A DNA stretch of 64,000 bases from Rugamonas rubra (GCF_900114705.1 NZ_FOTW01000020.1:62001-126000); one strand, 5' to 3'; positions 37,569-45,992 are shown, numbered from the stretch's first letter. Notes: generated from the letters alone by a model not told the origin. Translations and numbers: made by a program.

Positions 37569-38481
37569 GCCAGCGGCCAAGGCCGCCAAGGGCGTCAAGG
37601 GTGAAGTCGCGACCACCACCAGCGCGGCAGCGATGCCGGAGATCCGCGAAGGCCAATCGGTCGCGCTGCTGCAAGAGCTGCACATCCTGACCCGCGACGG
37701 CAAGATGAACCAGGACAGCCGCCGCAAGCTCAAGCAGGTCTACCACCTGTACCAGTTCATCGAACCGCTGTTGCGGGAAGTGCAGGCCGACGGCGGCGCC
37801 GGCGTGTCGCTGGTCGACCACGGCGCCGGCAAGTCCTACCTCGGCTTCATTTTGTACGACCTGTTCTTCAAGGCCTTGAACGACGGCTCGCACATCTACG
37901 GCATCGAAACGCGCGAAGAGCTGGTCGCCAAGTCGCAGGAGCTGGCCAAGAAGTTCAACTTCCCCGGCATGTCCTTCCTGCCGCTGTCGGTGGCCGAGTC
38001 GACCGAGTCGAAGCTGCTGCCCGAGCGTATCGACGTCGTCACCGCCCTGCACGCCTGCAACACGGCGACCGACGACGCCATCCACTTCGCGCTGAAGAAG
38101 AAGGCCCGCTTCATGGTGCTGGTGCCGTGCTGCCAAGCCGAGGTGGCCACCGTGCTGAAGAAGAACAAGGCCAAGGCCCTGGGCAAGAGCGCGCTGACCG
38201 AGCTGTGGCGCCATCCGCTGCACACCCGCGAGTTCGGCAGCCAGATCACCAACGTGTTGCGCTGCCTGCAACTGGAGGCGCACGGCTACCAGGTCAACGT
38301 GACCGAGCTGGTCGGCTGGGAACACTCGATGAAGAACGAGCTGATCATCGCCAGCTACAAGAACCTGCCGCGCCAGCGCCCCACCGAGCGCCTGCAGGAA
38401 GTGCTGGAAACGCTGGGTCTGGAGGAGATGGGCAACCGCTTCTTCACCGAGCAGCTGGCCAAGGCCGCCGTCGCCCAGTAA
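37555..38481 (+). CDS. SAM-dependent methyltransferase overlapping iscX
   Basis: A 308-residue protein with a class I methyltransferase core: motif I VSLVDHGAGKSYLGFIL, then GIETREELV, VTALHACNTATDDAI and VLVPCCQAEV. This HGAGKSYL...PCC pattern is of the Methyltransf_32 type (as in GSTCD / METTL25 relatives). The N-terminus is a Lys/Ala-rich tail. ATG 37555 lies inside the end of iscX. Its substrate is unknown; position as the last gene of the isc operon hints at a link with Fe-S metabolism or simply shared transcription. Confidence 0.8.
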   Translation: MKRAEPAAKAAKGVKGEVATTTSAAAMPEIREGQSVALLQELHILTRDGKMNQDSRRKLKQVYHLYQFIEPLLREVQADGGAGVSLVDHGAGKSYLGFILYDLFFKALNDGSHIYGIETREELVAKSQELAKKFNFPGMSFLPLSVAESTESKLLPERIDVVTALHACNTATDDAIHFALKKKARFMVLVPCCQAEVATVLKKNKAKALGKSALTELWRHPLHTREFGSQITNVLRCLQLEAHGYQVNVTELVGWEHSMKNELIIASYKNLPRQRPTERLQEVLETLGLEEMGNRFFTEQLAKAAVAQ

Positions 38482-38491
38482 GCCCCCCCCC

Positions 38492-38569
38492 GGCGGGGTC
38501 AGTGCCGACATTCGGACACGAGCTCAAGCACAAGGCGGGGTCAGTGCCGACATTCAGACACGAGCTCAA
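38492..38569 (+). repeat. Two direct copies of a 36-bp repeat
   Basis: Two copies (38492-38527 and 38534-38569), period 42, differ by one base. Each begins GGCGGGGTCAGTGCCGACAT and ends ACACGAGCTCAA. They follow the methyltransferase stop after about ten bases. An inverted copy of the first 28 bases lies at 38609-38636, so the locus can form a large hairpin or be a dispersed repeat unit. Confidence 0.85.
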
Positions 38570-38608
38570 CAGCTGGTCTTGCCAGCGAAACTCTATATTG
38601 CTGAGTCC

Positions 38609-38636
38609 GTGTACGAATGTCGGCACTGACCCCGGC
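38609..38636 (-). repeat. Inverted copy of the 38.5-kb repeat
   Basis: The reverse complement of this segment matches the first 28 bases of the two direct copies with two mismatches. It is followed by a 15-base tandem duplication (CTGACCCCGGCGTTC, CTGACCCCGGCGTCC, 38626-38655). The shared end GGGTCAG is also the end of the six palindromic repeats elsewhere in the window. Confidence 0.8.
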
Positions 38637-38709
38637 GTTCCTGACCCCGGCGTCCACTAACTGTGTGCCTCATCCGCCCGCCGGTTTCGCCCGGTGGCGC
38701 GGCGGCGGG

Positions 38710-38715
38710 TACAAT
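38710..38715 (+). promoter_or_regulatory. -10 element of the pseudouridine-synthase-like gene
   Basis: TACAAT, 33 bases before the ATG at 38748. No clear -35. Confidence 0.35.
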
Positions 38716-38747
38716 ACCGCCTTTCCTCCGTTTTCCTTTTCGACTCA

Positions 38748-39491
38748 ATGACAGACTCCACCAAAGATTCCACCGTCCGCCTCGCCAAGCGCGTGTCGGA
38801 AATGCTCCCTTGCTCGCGGCGTGAAGCCGAGCAGTACATCGAGGGCGGCTGGGTCAGCGTGGACGGCGTCGTCGTGGAAGAGGCCGGCGCCCGCGTCAGC
38901 GAGGAGCAGGCCATCGCCGTCGCCAAGGACGCGACCTTGCTGGAGATCCTGCCGGTCACCATCCTGCTGCACAAGCCGGCCGGCTTCAATGCCGACATCG
39001 GCAAGGACGGCGCGCCGGCGCTGAGCTGCCTGAGCCTGGAGTCGCGCACGGCCACCTGCCGCCAGCAGCGCTTCCTCAAGCGCCACCTGGGCGGCCTGAC
39101 GCTGACCAATCCGCTCGCCACCACGGCCAGCGGCCTGGTCGTGTTCACCCAGGACTTCCGCGTCGCCCGCAAGCTGGTCGACGAGGCGGCGCGGGTCGAG
39201 CAGGAGATCATCGTCGAGGTCGCCGGCAACATCGTCGAGAACGGCCTGGCCTTGCTCAACCACGGCCTGCCGTTCAACGGCAAGCCGCTGCCGCCGATCA
39301 AGGTCAGCTGGCAGAACGAGACCCGCCTGCGCTTCGCGCTGAAGGGCGTGCTGCCGGGCCAGATCGAGCACATGTGCAAGATGGTCGGCCTGAGCGTGGT
39401 GGCGATGAAGCGCATCCGCATCGGCCGCATCGCCATGTCCAGCCTGCCGGTGGGCGAGTGGCGCTATCTGCAGGAATTCGAACGCTTCTAA
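38748..39491 (+). CDS. RluF/RsuA-like protein lacking the catalytic Asp
   Basis: A 247-residue protein with an N-terminal S4 RNA-binding domain (about residues 10-57: RLAKRVSEMLPCSRREAEQYIEGGWVSVDG) and a pseudouridine-synthase-type domain (LHKPAGF at 75-80; GQIEHMCKMVGLSVVAMKRIRIGRI near the end). The catalytic motif, normally GRLDxDTxGLLLLT, reads NPLATTASGLVVFT (residues 121-134), placing Ala124 where the essential Asp should be. It may bind RNA without isomerising it. The start at 38748 was chosen over an upstream one because the S4 domain follows directly. Confidence 0.8.
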   Translation: MTDSTKDSTVRLAKRVSEMLPCSRREAEQYIEGGWVSVDGVVVEEAGARVSEEQAIAVAKDATLLEILPVTILLHKPAGFNADIGKDGAPALSCLSLESRTATCRQQRFLKRHLGGLTLTNPLATTASGLVVFTQDFRVARKLVDEAARVEQEIIVEVAGNIVENGLALLNHGLPFNGKPLPPIKVSWQNETRLRFALKGVLPGQIEHMCKMVGLSVVAMKRIRIGRIAMSSLPVGEWRYLQEFERF

Positions 39492-39532
39492 GCCAGGCGG
39501 GGGAGGGCGCGGCGCAAGTCGTGCCGCAATGA

Positions 39533-39561
39533 AAAAGGCCGCGATCGCATCGCGGCCTTTT
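39533..39561. terminator. Bidirectional terminator
   Basis: AAAAGGCCGCGAT (39533-39545) pairs perfectly with ATCGCGGCCTTTT (39549-39561) around a three-base loop, with T-runs on both strands. It serves the convergent pseudouridine-synthase-like and RDD genes. Confidence 0.85.
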
Positions 39562-39575
39562 GCTTGTCGGTGGAG

Positions 39576-40106
39576 CTACGCCGCCGCAGCGGTCTTGCTC
39601 TTCTTCGGCGGCTTGGGCAGTTGCACCAGGCGGGTGCCGGTCAGCTTGTCGTGCAGGAACTGGCGGTCGCGGTCGAGCAGGGCGGTGGCGGCCCACACCA
39701 GCACGCCGACGCCAACCGCACCCAGCGCCTGCCACTTGTGCAGGTCGAGGGCGTAGGCCAGCAGCAGCGCCGGCAGCACCCACATCCAGCTCAGCAGATA
39801 GCGCACGGTGGCGGCCTGCAGCGATAGCGGGCCGCCCTTGGCCAGCACCACCTTGATGCGCCAGGTGCGCATGGCCAGGGTCTGGCCCTCGCGGCTCCAC
39901 TGGTGGATGAAGTAGGTGCCCAGCACCAGGAAGAACAGCGCCTGGCGTAGGTGCTCGGCGGTCTTGCTGTGGCTGCCCTGCAAGGCCAGTTCCAGCGCAA
40001 GGAAGGGCAGGAACAGCACGGCGAAGCCGAGCAAGGTCTCGTAGACCATCGAGATCAAGCGGCGTGCAAGGGTAGGTGTTGCGACCGGCGCGGAACTATT
40101 TGACAT
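39576..40106 (-). CDS. RDD-family membrane protein
   Basis: A 176-residue membrane protein with RDD features: LARRLISMVYETLLGFAVLFLPFL for the first span with conserved Arg-Arg, an IHQWSREGQTLAMRTWRIKVV loop and DRDRQFLHDKLTGTRLV near the end. Four spans are likely, and the tail is Lys/Ala-rich. It is the last gene of the sigma factor / DUF3619 / DUF3106 / RDD operon and overlaps the DUF3106 gene by 11 bases. Function unknown. Confidence 0.88.
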   Translation of the reverse strand: MSNSSAPVATPTLARRLISMVYETLLGFAVLFLPFLALELALQGSHSKTAEHLRQALFFLVLGTYFIHQWSREGQTLAMRTWRIKVVLAKGGPLSLQAATVRYLLSWMWVLPALLLAYALDLHKWQALGAVGVGVLVWAATALLDRDRQFLHDKLTGTRLVQLPKPPKKSKTAAAA

Positions 40107-40977
40107 TGCTTGGCGTTGGCGGCGTGGCCTGGGTGCTGGTGGGGACGGCGCTGGCGGGCGTTGCCGCAGTCGCTGGCGTGGCGCTTGTCGGAGCGGTGGC
40201 GCTTGTCGGAGCGGTGGCGCTTGGCGCCGCTGTGGCGGCGCCCGGCGCCGGCGTCGCGGGGGTGGCGCTGGCGCCCGGCGCCGGCGGCGTCGCCGGGGCA
40301 GCTTGGCCGCCGGCCGGCGGGATCGTCGCGCCGGACTTGATCGGCGCCACGGTCTTGATTTTGTTCTGCGCCGGCGTCGGCACGTTGGCGACCTGCTTCT
40401 TCATCGCCGCTTCCGCCGCCAGTTTTTTCTTTTGTTCTTCGGGCAGCTGCTGGTATTGCTCCCAGTGGGCCGACTTTTTCCCCATGTCCAGTTTCTGCCC
40501 GTTCACCAGCTTCTGCGTGGCGGCGAAGTTCTGCCGCACCACGCGGCGCTCTTCCGGCGTCAGTTTGATCCACTCGCGCATGCGCTCCTGCACGCGGGCC
40601 TGCTCGTCCGGCTTCATCGAGGTGTAGCGGTTGGCGATCTCCAGCCATTTCTGTTTGCGCAGCGGCTCCAGCGCGTTCCACTCGGCCGCCAGCGGCAGCA
40701 GCGCTTGCTGTTGCACCGGGTTAAGATTTTTCCACTGGGTTTTTTCCGTCGGCTTGGCGACGGCGGCGTGCTGCTTGCCGCCGGCCACGGGCTTGCCCGG
40801 CGCCGATGTCGTTGCCGGCGCTGGGCCGGCGGCGGCGGCGGGGGTGCTCACTGGCGCCGCCGGGGCGGGCGCCGGGGCCGGTTGTGTCGCGTTGACCCAG
40901 GAAGCGCCGCCGACCGCGAGCGCGGCGAGCGCGGCGAATCCCGCGCCCAGTTTTGCCCGACCGCTGAAACGCGCCAT
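40096..40977 (-). CDS. DUF3106 protein
   Basis: A 293-residue secreted or membrane-anchored protein: signal-like start MARFSGRAKLGAGFAALAALAVGG, Ala/Pro-rich linker, a conserved DUF3106 helical core (about residues 80-195: WKNLNPVQQQALLPLAAEWNALEPLRKQKWLEIANRYTSMKPDEQARVQERMREWIKLTPEERR), and a long Ala/Pro/Thr tail. The tail contains an 18-bp tandem repeat (40183-40218) coding for TSATAP-like units. The domain is known in Burkholderiales operons with an ECF sigma factor, as here, which suggests a periplasmic partner of that system. Exact role unknown. Confidence 0.85.
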   Translation of the reverse strand: MARFSGRAKLGAGFAALAALAVGGASWVNATQPAPAPAPAAPVSTPAAAAGPAPATTSAPGKPVAGGKQHAAVAKPTEKTQWKNLNPVQQQALLPLAAEWNALEPLRKQKWLEIANRYTSMKPDEQARVQERMREWIKLTPEERRVVRQNFAATQKLVNGQKLDMGKKSAHWEQYQQLPEEQKKKLAAEAAMKKQVANVPTPAQNKIKTVAPIKSGATIPPAGGQAAPATPPAPGASATPATPAPGAATAAPSATAPTSATAPTSATPATAATPASAVPTSTQATPPTPSNVK

Positions 40978-40979
40978 GT

Positions 40980-41381
40980 TTATTGCTCGCTTTTCGTCAG
41001 GTAGGCGTTGAAACCGTGGTCCATATAGGCCGACAACGGCAGCTCGTCCGACAACACGGCGGCGTCCACCTCGGCCAGCTCGGCGACGCGCTCCTGCTCC
41101 TCGTACTGGTAGAGGCCGACCATGCCGGCCACCAACACCAGCATCGGCACGGCCACGCCCATCCGGCCCAGCCAGGAGAGCGGTTGCGCGAAGAAGCCGG
41201 CGCCGCCGCCGGTGGCCAGCGCGCGCTCGCTCACGCGCACCGGCGCGTCGGCCTTCTTGCGCGCCATGGCGGCCTTGCGGGCCGCCGCCAGGCGGTCGGT
41301 GGTCGAGGCGGGCAGCTCGTCGAGCTGCTCGTTGAGCGCGTGGCGCACTTTGTAGGCGAAGTTCAGATCGTCGGTGTTCAT
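40980..41381 (-). CDS. DUF3619 protein, probable membrane partner of the sigma factor
   Basis: A 133-residue protein with a helical cytoplasmic N-terminus (LNFAYKVRHALNEQLDELPASTTDRLAAARKAAMARKK), one membrane span at about residues 74-91, and an acidic periplasmic end (EEQERVAELAEVDAAVLSDELPLSAYMDHGF). The plan is that of an anti-sigma factor, though the family is not formally assigned. It overlaps the sigma factor stop by four bases and the next gene starts two bases after it. Confidence 0.82.
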   Translation of the reverse strand: MNTDDLNFAYKVRHALNEQLDELPASTTDRLAAARKAAMARKKADAPVRVSERALATGGGAGFFAQPLSWLGRMGVAVPMLVLVAGMVGLYQYEEQERVAELAEVDAAVLSDELPLSAYMDHGFNAYLTKSEQ

Positions 41382-41947
41382 AATTTGATTCCTTTGGCTT
41401 TAAGCGATTCGGCGAGGGTGTGTGTTGCGCGTGAGCAATGTGTCTTCACGCTCCCCTCGGAACATCCCATCGCTTCGGCTGTTTCAGCCACGTCCATGTC
41501 CTGCCAGTAACGCATGAGGAAGGCTTCCCGTTGACGCGCCGGCAGTTTTTGCACCTCGCCGTCAATTAGTTGCAAGGTTTGTGCCCGCTCGACCTTGTCG
41601 GCGCTCGACTCGGACGCCTCGGAACCCTGTTCCGCCTCGTAGGAGTCGAGTATATCAAAGTCCTCGCTGCCCTCCTTGGCGCCGCCCATGCCGGAGAACA
41701 GGCTGACCCAGGTGTTGCGCACCTTTTCGCGGCGGAAATAATCGAGGATGGTGGTCTGCAGGATGCGCTGGAACAGCATGGGCAGCTCGGCGGCCGGCTT
41801 GTCGCCGTATTTCTCGGCGAGCTTGATCATCGCGTCCTGCACGATGTCCAGGGCCGATTCGTCCTTGCGCACTGCGTAGACGGCCTGCTTGAAGGCGCGT
41901 CGCTCGACGTTTACGAGAAAGTCGGATAATTCTTTGTCTGTTGCCAT
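41378..41947 (-). CDS. ECF-type RNA polymerase sigma factor
   Basis: A 189-residue sigma-70 family protein. Region 2 is at about residues 15-75 (FKQAVYAVRKDESALDIVQDAMIKLAEKYGD; LQTTILDYFRREKVRNTW) and region 4 at about 130-185 (LPARQREAFLMRYWQDMDVAETAEAMGCSEGSVKTHCSRATHTLAESL). The linker is long and acidic. It heads the operon with DUF3619, DUF3106 and RDD genes. This group is known to lie next to ilv genes in Burkholderiales. Target promoters are unknown. Confidence 0.9.
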   Translation of the reverse strand: MATDKELSDFLVNVERRAFKQAVYAVRKDESALDIVQDAMIKLAEKYGDKPAAELPMLFQRILQTTILDYFRREKVRNTWVSLFSGMGGAKEGSEDFDILDSYEAEQGSEASESSADKVERAQTLQLIDGEVQKLPARQREAFLMRYWQDMDVAETAEAMGCSEGSVKTHCSRATHTLAESLKAKGIKL

Positions 41948-42464
41948 GCGTCGTGGGGAGGGTACTGCCGGGAGGGCTCAGGTTAAGTGAGGCGTACGGC
42001 GCCAGGGATGCGAGCTTGCGGCGTTTTGCGAACTGTGCGCATGCTAGCAAAAATTGGCCATTTCTGCATGTTTTTTACGTCAAAGCGGGGCGCAAATCGC
42101 CGATTTTCATAAATGTCCTTGCTCAAATCTGTGCCGCGTAGTACCGTATGGGACGCTTTGATCACCCCGAAGCTCTATGGTCTGGTCGCCGCTGGCACAC
42201 AACGCCGCACACGACACGACGCGCTTTCATATGTAGGCAGTTTGCTCTAACCCGCGCCACAAGCGCGAGAGGTACGCACAACCGCTACAGAAAATCCGGC
42301 CAAACGAGTTTGCGTCCAGCGACGCTTTGCACGCTATCTATGGGTAGCGGAAGAAGTGCCGTGAACGCATAAAAAAGGGAAGCAGGACAAGCTGTAGCTG
42401 TAGGCATACTTCGTGAGGAAAGAGCATCCGATCAATCTCCAATGGACCTTGAAAGGAATGTTTT
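41948..42464. other. Long intergenic region between sigma factor operon and ilv operon
   Basis: These 517 bases must hold divergent promoters for the sigma factor operon and ilvI. I see a perfect 13-base palindrome AAATCGCCGATTT (42094-42106), and a hairpin with CGCTATC and GGTAGCG around 42330-42350. Small ORFs inside have no ribosome sites, and I found no leader peptide rich in Ile, Leu or Val, no attenuator and no recognisable riboswitch. AAAGGAATGTTTT before 42465 is the ilvI ribosome site. Confidence 0.5.
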
Positions 42465-44192
42465 ATGAATACCGAAGCAGCAGGACAATTCACCGGCGCG
42501 GAAATACTGGTGCGCTGCCTGGCCGAGGAGGGCGTTGAACACGTCTTCGGCTATCCGGGCGGAGCCGTACTGTATATCTACGACGCCATCTTCAAGCAAG
42601 ACAAATTCCAACACGTACTGGTACGCCACGAGCAGGCCGCTATCCACGCCGCCGACGCCTATTCGCGCAGCTCGCAAAAAATCGGCGTCGCCCTGGTGAC
42701 CTCCGGCCCCGGCGTGACCAATGCCGTCACCGGCCTGTCGACCGCCTATATGGACTCGATTCCGATGGTGGTGATCTCCGGCCAGGTGCCGAGCCACGCC
42801 ATCGGCCAAGACGCCTTCCAGGAATGCGACACGGTCGGCATCACCCGCCCCGTGGTCAAGCACAACTTCCTCGTCAAGGACGTCAAGGACCTGGCCGAAA
42901 CCATCAAGAAAGCCTTCTTTATCGCCCGCACCGGCCGTCCCGGCCCCGTGCTGGTGGATATCCCGAAGGATATCTCGATGCACAAGACCACCTACTCGTA
43001 TCCGAAAGAGATCGAGATGCGGTCCTACAAGCCGGTCGACAAGGGCCACTCCGGCCAGATCCGCAAGGCCGTGCAGCTGCTGTTGCAAGCCGAACGCCCG
43101 ATGATCTACACCGGCGGCGGCGTGATCCTGGCCAACGCTGCGCCCGAGCTGAACAAGCTGGTCGACAAGCTCGGCTTCCCGGTCACCAACACCCTGATGG
43201 GCCTGGGCGCCTACCGCGCCTCGAGCGAGAACTTCGTCGGCATGCCCGGCATGCACGGCACCTATGAAGCGAACATGGCGATGCAGCACTGCGACGTCCT
43301 GATCGCCATCGGCGCCCGCTTCGACGACCGCGTCATCGGCAACCCGAAACACTTCGCCTCCAATCCGCGCAAGATCATCCACGTCGACATCGACCCCTCG
43401 TCGATCTCCAAGCGGGTCAAGGTCGACATCCCGATCGTCGGCAACGTCAAGGACGTGCTGATCGAGATGCTGGCCCAGCTCGACGCGGCGGAGCAGAAAC
43501 CGAACCTGCCGGCCGTCAAGGACTGGTGGAAACAGATCAACGAATGGCGCGGCAAGCAGTGCCTGGTCTACCCGACCTCCGACCTGGTCATCAAACCGCA
43601 GTCGGTGGTGCAGAAGGTCTTCGAAGTGACCAAGGGCGACGCCTTCATCACCTCGGACGTCGGCCAGCACCAGATGTGGGCGGCGCAGTACTACCCCTTC
43701 GACAAACCCAAGCGCTGGATCAACTCCGGCGGCCTCGGCACCATGGGTGTCGGCCTGCCCTACGCCATGGGCGTGCAGATGGCCAATCCGGACGCCACCG
43801 TCGCCTGCATCACCGGCGAGGGCTCGATCCAGATGTGCATCCAGGAGCTGGCGACCTGCAAGCAGTACCACCTGACGCCGAAGATCATCATGCTCAACAA
43901 CCGTTTCCTCGGCATGGTGCGGCAGTGGCAGCAGATCGACTACGGTTCGCGCTACTCCGAGTCCTACATGGACTCGCTGCCGAACTTCGAGAAGCTGGCA
44001 GAGGCCTACGGCCACGTCGGCATGCGCATCGAGAAGCCGGGCGACGTCGACGGCGCCGTGCGCGAAGCCTTCGGCATGAAGGACCGTCTGGTCTTCATGA
44101 ACTTCATTACCGATCAATCGGAAAACGTATGGCCGATGGTGAAGGCGGGCAAAGGGCTCTCTGAAATGCTGTTGGGTTCGGAGGACTTATAA
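42465..44192 (+). CDS. ilvI: Acetolactate synthase large subunit
   Basis: Thiamine-diphosphate enzyme that makes acetolactate or acetohydroxybutyrate, the first common step to Val, Leu and Ile. The 575-residue product has the catalytic Glu56 in VRHEQAAIHAAD, GYPGGAVLYIYDAI, FAD-domain segments, and the ThDP-binding block GEGSIQM...LNNRFLGMVRQWQ. The end (LLGSEDL) is two bases from the start of the regulatory subunit gene. Family and operon are clear. Confidence 0.96.
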   Translation: MNTEAAGQFTGAEILVRCLAEEGVEHVFGYPGGAVLYIYDAIFKQDKFQHVLVRHEQAAIHAADAYSRSSQKIGVALVTSGPGVTNAVTGLSTAYMDSIPMVVISGQVPSHAIGQDAFQECDTVGITRPVVKHNFLVKDVKDLAETIKKAFFIARTGRPGPVLVDIPKDISMHKTTYSYPKEIEMRSYKPVDKGHSGQIRKAVQLLLQAERPMIYTGGGVILANAAPELNKLVDKLGFPVTNTLMGLGAYRASSENFVGMPGMHGTYEANMAMQHCDVLIAIGARFDDRVIGNPKHFASNPRKIIHVDIDPSSISKRVKVDIPIVGNVKDVLIEMLAQLDAAEQKPNLPAVKDWWKQINEWRGKQCLVYPTSDLVIKPQSVVQKVFEVTKGDAFITSDVGQHQMWAAQYYPFDKPKRWINSGGLGTMGVGLPYAMGVQMANPDATVACITGEGSIQMCIQELATCKQYHLTPKIIMLNNRFLGMVRQWQQIDYGSRYSESYMDSLPNFEKLAEAYGHVGMRIEKPGDVDGAVREAFGMKDRLVFMNFITDQSENVWPMVKAGKGLSEMLLGSEDL

Positions 44193-44193
44193 G

Positions 44194-44685
44194 ATGCGAC
44201 ACATTATCTCTGTATTGCTGGAAAACGAAGCCGGCGCCCTGTCGCGCGTGGTCGGCCTGTTCTCGGCCCGTGGCTACAACATCGAGACGCTGACCGTGGC
44301 GCCGACCGAAGATGCGACCCTGTCGCGCATGACCATCGTCACCAGCGGCTCGGACGACATCATCGAGCAGATCACCAAGCACCTCAACCGCCTGATCGAG
44401 GTGGTGAAGGTGGTCGACCTGACCGAGGGTGCGCACATCGAGCGCGAGCTGATGCTCATCAAGGTGCGCGCCGTGGGCAAGGAACGCGAGGAGATGAAGC
44501 GCACCGCCGACATCTTCCGCGGCCGCATCATCGACGTGACCGAGAAGACCTACACGATCGAGCTGACCGGCAACAAGGGCAAGCTCGACGCGTTCATCGA
44601 CTCGATCGACCGCGCCTCCATCCTGGAAACGGTACGTACCGGCGGCTCCGGCATCGGACGCGGCGAACGCATCCTCAAAGTTTGA
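44194..44685 (+). CDS. ilvN: Acetolactate synthase small (regulatory) subunit
   Basis: Regulatory subunit that brings valine feedback control to the large subunit. The 163-residue product has an N-terminal ACT domain (MRHIISVLLENEAGALSRVVGLFSARGYNIETLTVAPTEDATLSRMTIV) and the C-terminal ALS_ss domain (ELMLIKVRAVGKEREEMKRTADIFRGRIIDV). It starts one base after the ilvI stop. Confidence 0.95.
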   Translation: MRHIISVLLENEAGALSRVVGLFSARGYNIETLTVAPTEDATLSRMTIVTSGSDDIIEQITKHLNRLIEVVKVVDLTEGAHIERELMLIKVRAVGKEREEMKRTADIFRGRIIDVTEKTYTIELTGNKGKLDAFIDSIDRASILETVRTGGSGIGRGERILKV

Positions 44686-44759
44686 CCGAGTACCGGGCGG
44701 CGCCCGCCGCCCGGTACGACTCCCCTGAACAACACACTACAAAATACATAGGAATTATC

Positions 44760-45776
44760 ATGAAAGTTTTCTACGACAAAGACGCCGACCTCTCCTTGAT
44801 CAAGGGTAAAAACGTTGCCATCATCGGCTACGGCTCGCAGGGCCACGCCCACGCGCAAAACCTGAGCGACTCCGGCGTGAACGTCACCGTCGGCCTGCGC
44901 AAGGGCGGCGCCTCGTGGACCAAGGTCGAGAAGGCCGGTCTGAAGGTTGCCGAAGTGAACGACGCGGTCAAGGCCGCCGACATCATCATGATCCTGCTGC
45001 CGGACGAGAACATCGCCCAAGTCTACAACGAAAACGTCGCCCCGCACGCCAAGCAAGGCGCGGTGCTGGCCTTCGCCCACGGCTTCAACGTGCACTACGG
45101 CCAAGTCGTGCCGCGCGCCGACCTCGACGTCATCATGATCGCTCCAAAAGCGCCAGGCCACACCGTGCGCGCCACCTACACCCAGGGCGGCGGCGTGCCC
45201 CACCTGATCGCCGTCTATCAGGACAAGTCCGGCATGGCCCGCGACATCGCCCTGTCCTACGCCTCGGCCAACGGCGGCGGCCGCGCCGGCATCATTGAGA
45301 CCAACTTCCGCGAAGAAACCGAGACCGACCTGTTCGGCGAGCAAGCGGTTCTGTGCGGCGGCGCCGTCGAACTGATCAAGGCCGGTTTCGAAACCCTGAC
45401 CGAAGCCGGCTACGCTCCGGAAATGGCCTACTTCGAGTGCCTGCACGAACTGAAACTGATCGTCGACCTGATCTATGAAGGCGGCATCGCCAACATGAAC
45501 TACTCGATCTCCAACAACGCCGAATACGGCGAATACGTGACCGGCCCTAAAGTCGTCACCTCGGCCACCAAGGACGCGATGCGCCAGTGCCTGAAGGACA
45601 TCCAGACCGGCGAATACGCCAAGTCCTTCATCCTGGAAAACAAGGCCGGCGCACCGACCCTGATTTCCCGTCGCCGCCTGACCTCCGAGCACCAGATCGA
45701 AGAAGTCGGCGCCAAGCTGCGCGCCATGATGCCTTGGATCGCCAAGAACAAGATGGTCGACCAGTCGAAGAACTAA
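44760..45776 (+). CDS. ilvC: Ketol-acid reductoisomerase
   Basis: NADPH- and Mg-dependent isomero-reduction of acetolactate. The 338-residue product is the short class I form: GYGSQGHAHAQNL (residues 23-35) for nucleotide binding, the DE-rich metal sites in NFREETETDLFGEQ and YECLHEL-type segment, and the end NKMVDQSKN. Codon use is biased to frequent codons, as in a highly expressed gene. It lies 74 bases after ilvN, with TAGGAAT as the ribosome site. Confidence 0.96.
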   Translation: MKVFYDKDADLSLIKGKNVAIIGYGSQGHAHAQNLSDSGVNVTVGLRKGGASWTKVEKAGLKVAEVNDAVKAADIIMILLPDENIAQVYNENVAPHAKQGAVLAFAHGFNVHYGQVVPRADLDVIMIAPKAPGHTVRATYTQGGGVPHLIAVYQDKSGMARDIALSYASANGGGRAGIIETNFREETETDLFGEQAVLCGGAVELIKAGFETLTEAGYAPEMAYFECLHELKLIVDLIYEGGIANMNYSISNNAEYGEYVTGPKVVTSATKDAMRQCLKDIQTGEYAKSFILENKAGAPTLISRRRLTSEHQIEEVGAKLRAMMPWIAKNKMVDQSKN

Positions 45777-45807
45777 ATCGCTCGACGGATTGCCGGGCGT
45801 CAAATTT

Positions 45808-45834
45808 AGGGTCAGACCCTTAGGGTCTGACCCT
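45808..45834. repeat. Palindromic repeat copy 2 (27 bp)
   Basis: Arms identical to the other copies, with one extra T between them. It follows ilvC by 31 bases. Confidence 0.9.
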
Positions 45835-45967
45835 GGTTGGTTGGCGGCATCCCGGCGCCATACGCTTGAAATTGCGAAATGTTACAAACGCTCACCATGT
45901 CTTACAGTTTCGGCTGGCGGATTCGGGTAAAGTTGCTGTAATCACCAGTTCTGCTGGTTTCGCGCAC

Positions 45968-45992
45968 AATGGGGCTTCGGCCCCATTTTCGC
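45968..45992 (+). terminator. Hairpin with TTCG loop upstream of SIMPL gene
   Basis: AATGGGGC (45968-45975) pairs with GCCCCATT (45980-45987) around TTCG, a very stable tetraloop, and TTCGCTTTTT follows. It looks like an intrinsic terminator but stands only 24 bases before the next ATG, so it may be an attenuator or the end of an unseen short transcript. Confidence 0.55.

Noticed and set aside
38492..38655. CRISPR array
   Set aside because: Only two direct copies plus an inverted copy, six-base gap between direct copies, and no cas genes.
42148..42372. Small ORF before ilvI as a leader peptide
   Set aside because: It has no run of branched-chain codons, no ribosome site and no following terminator/antiterminator pair.
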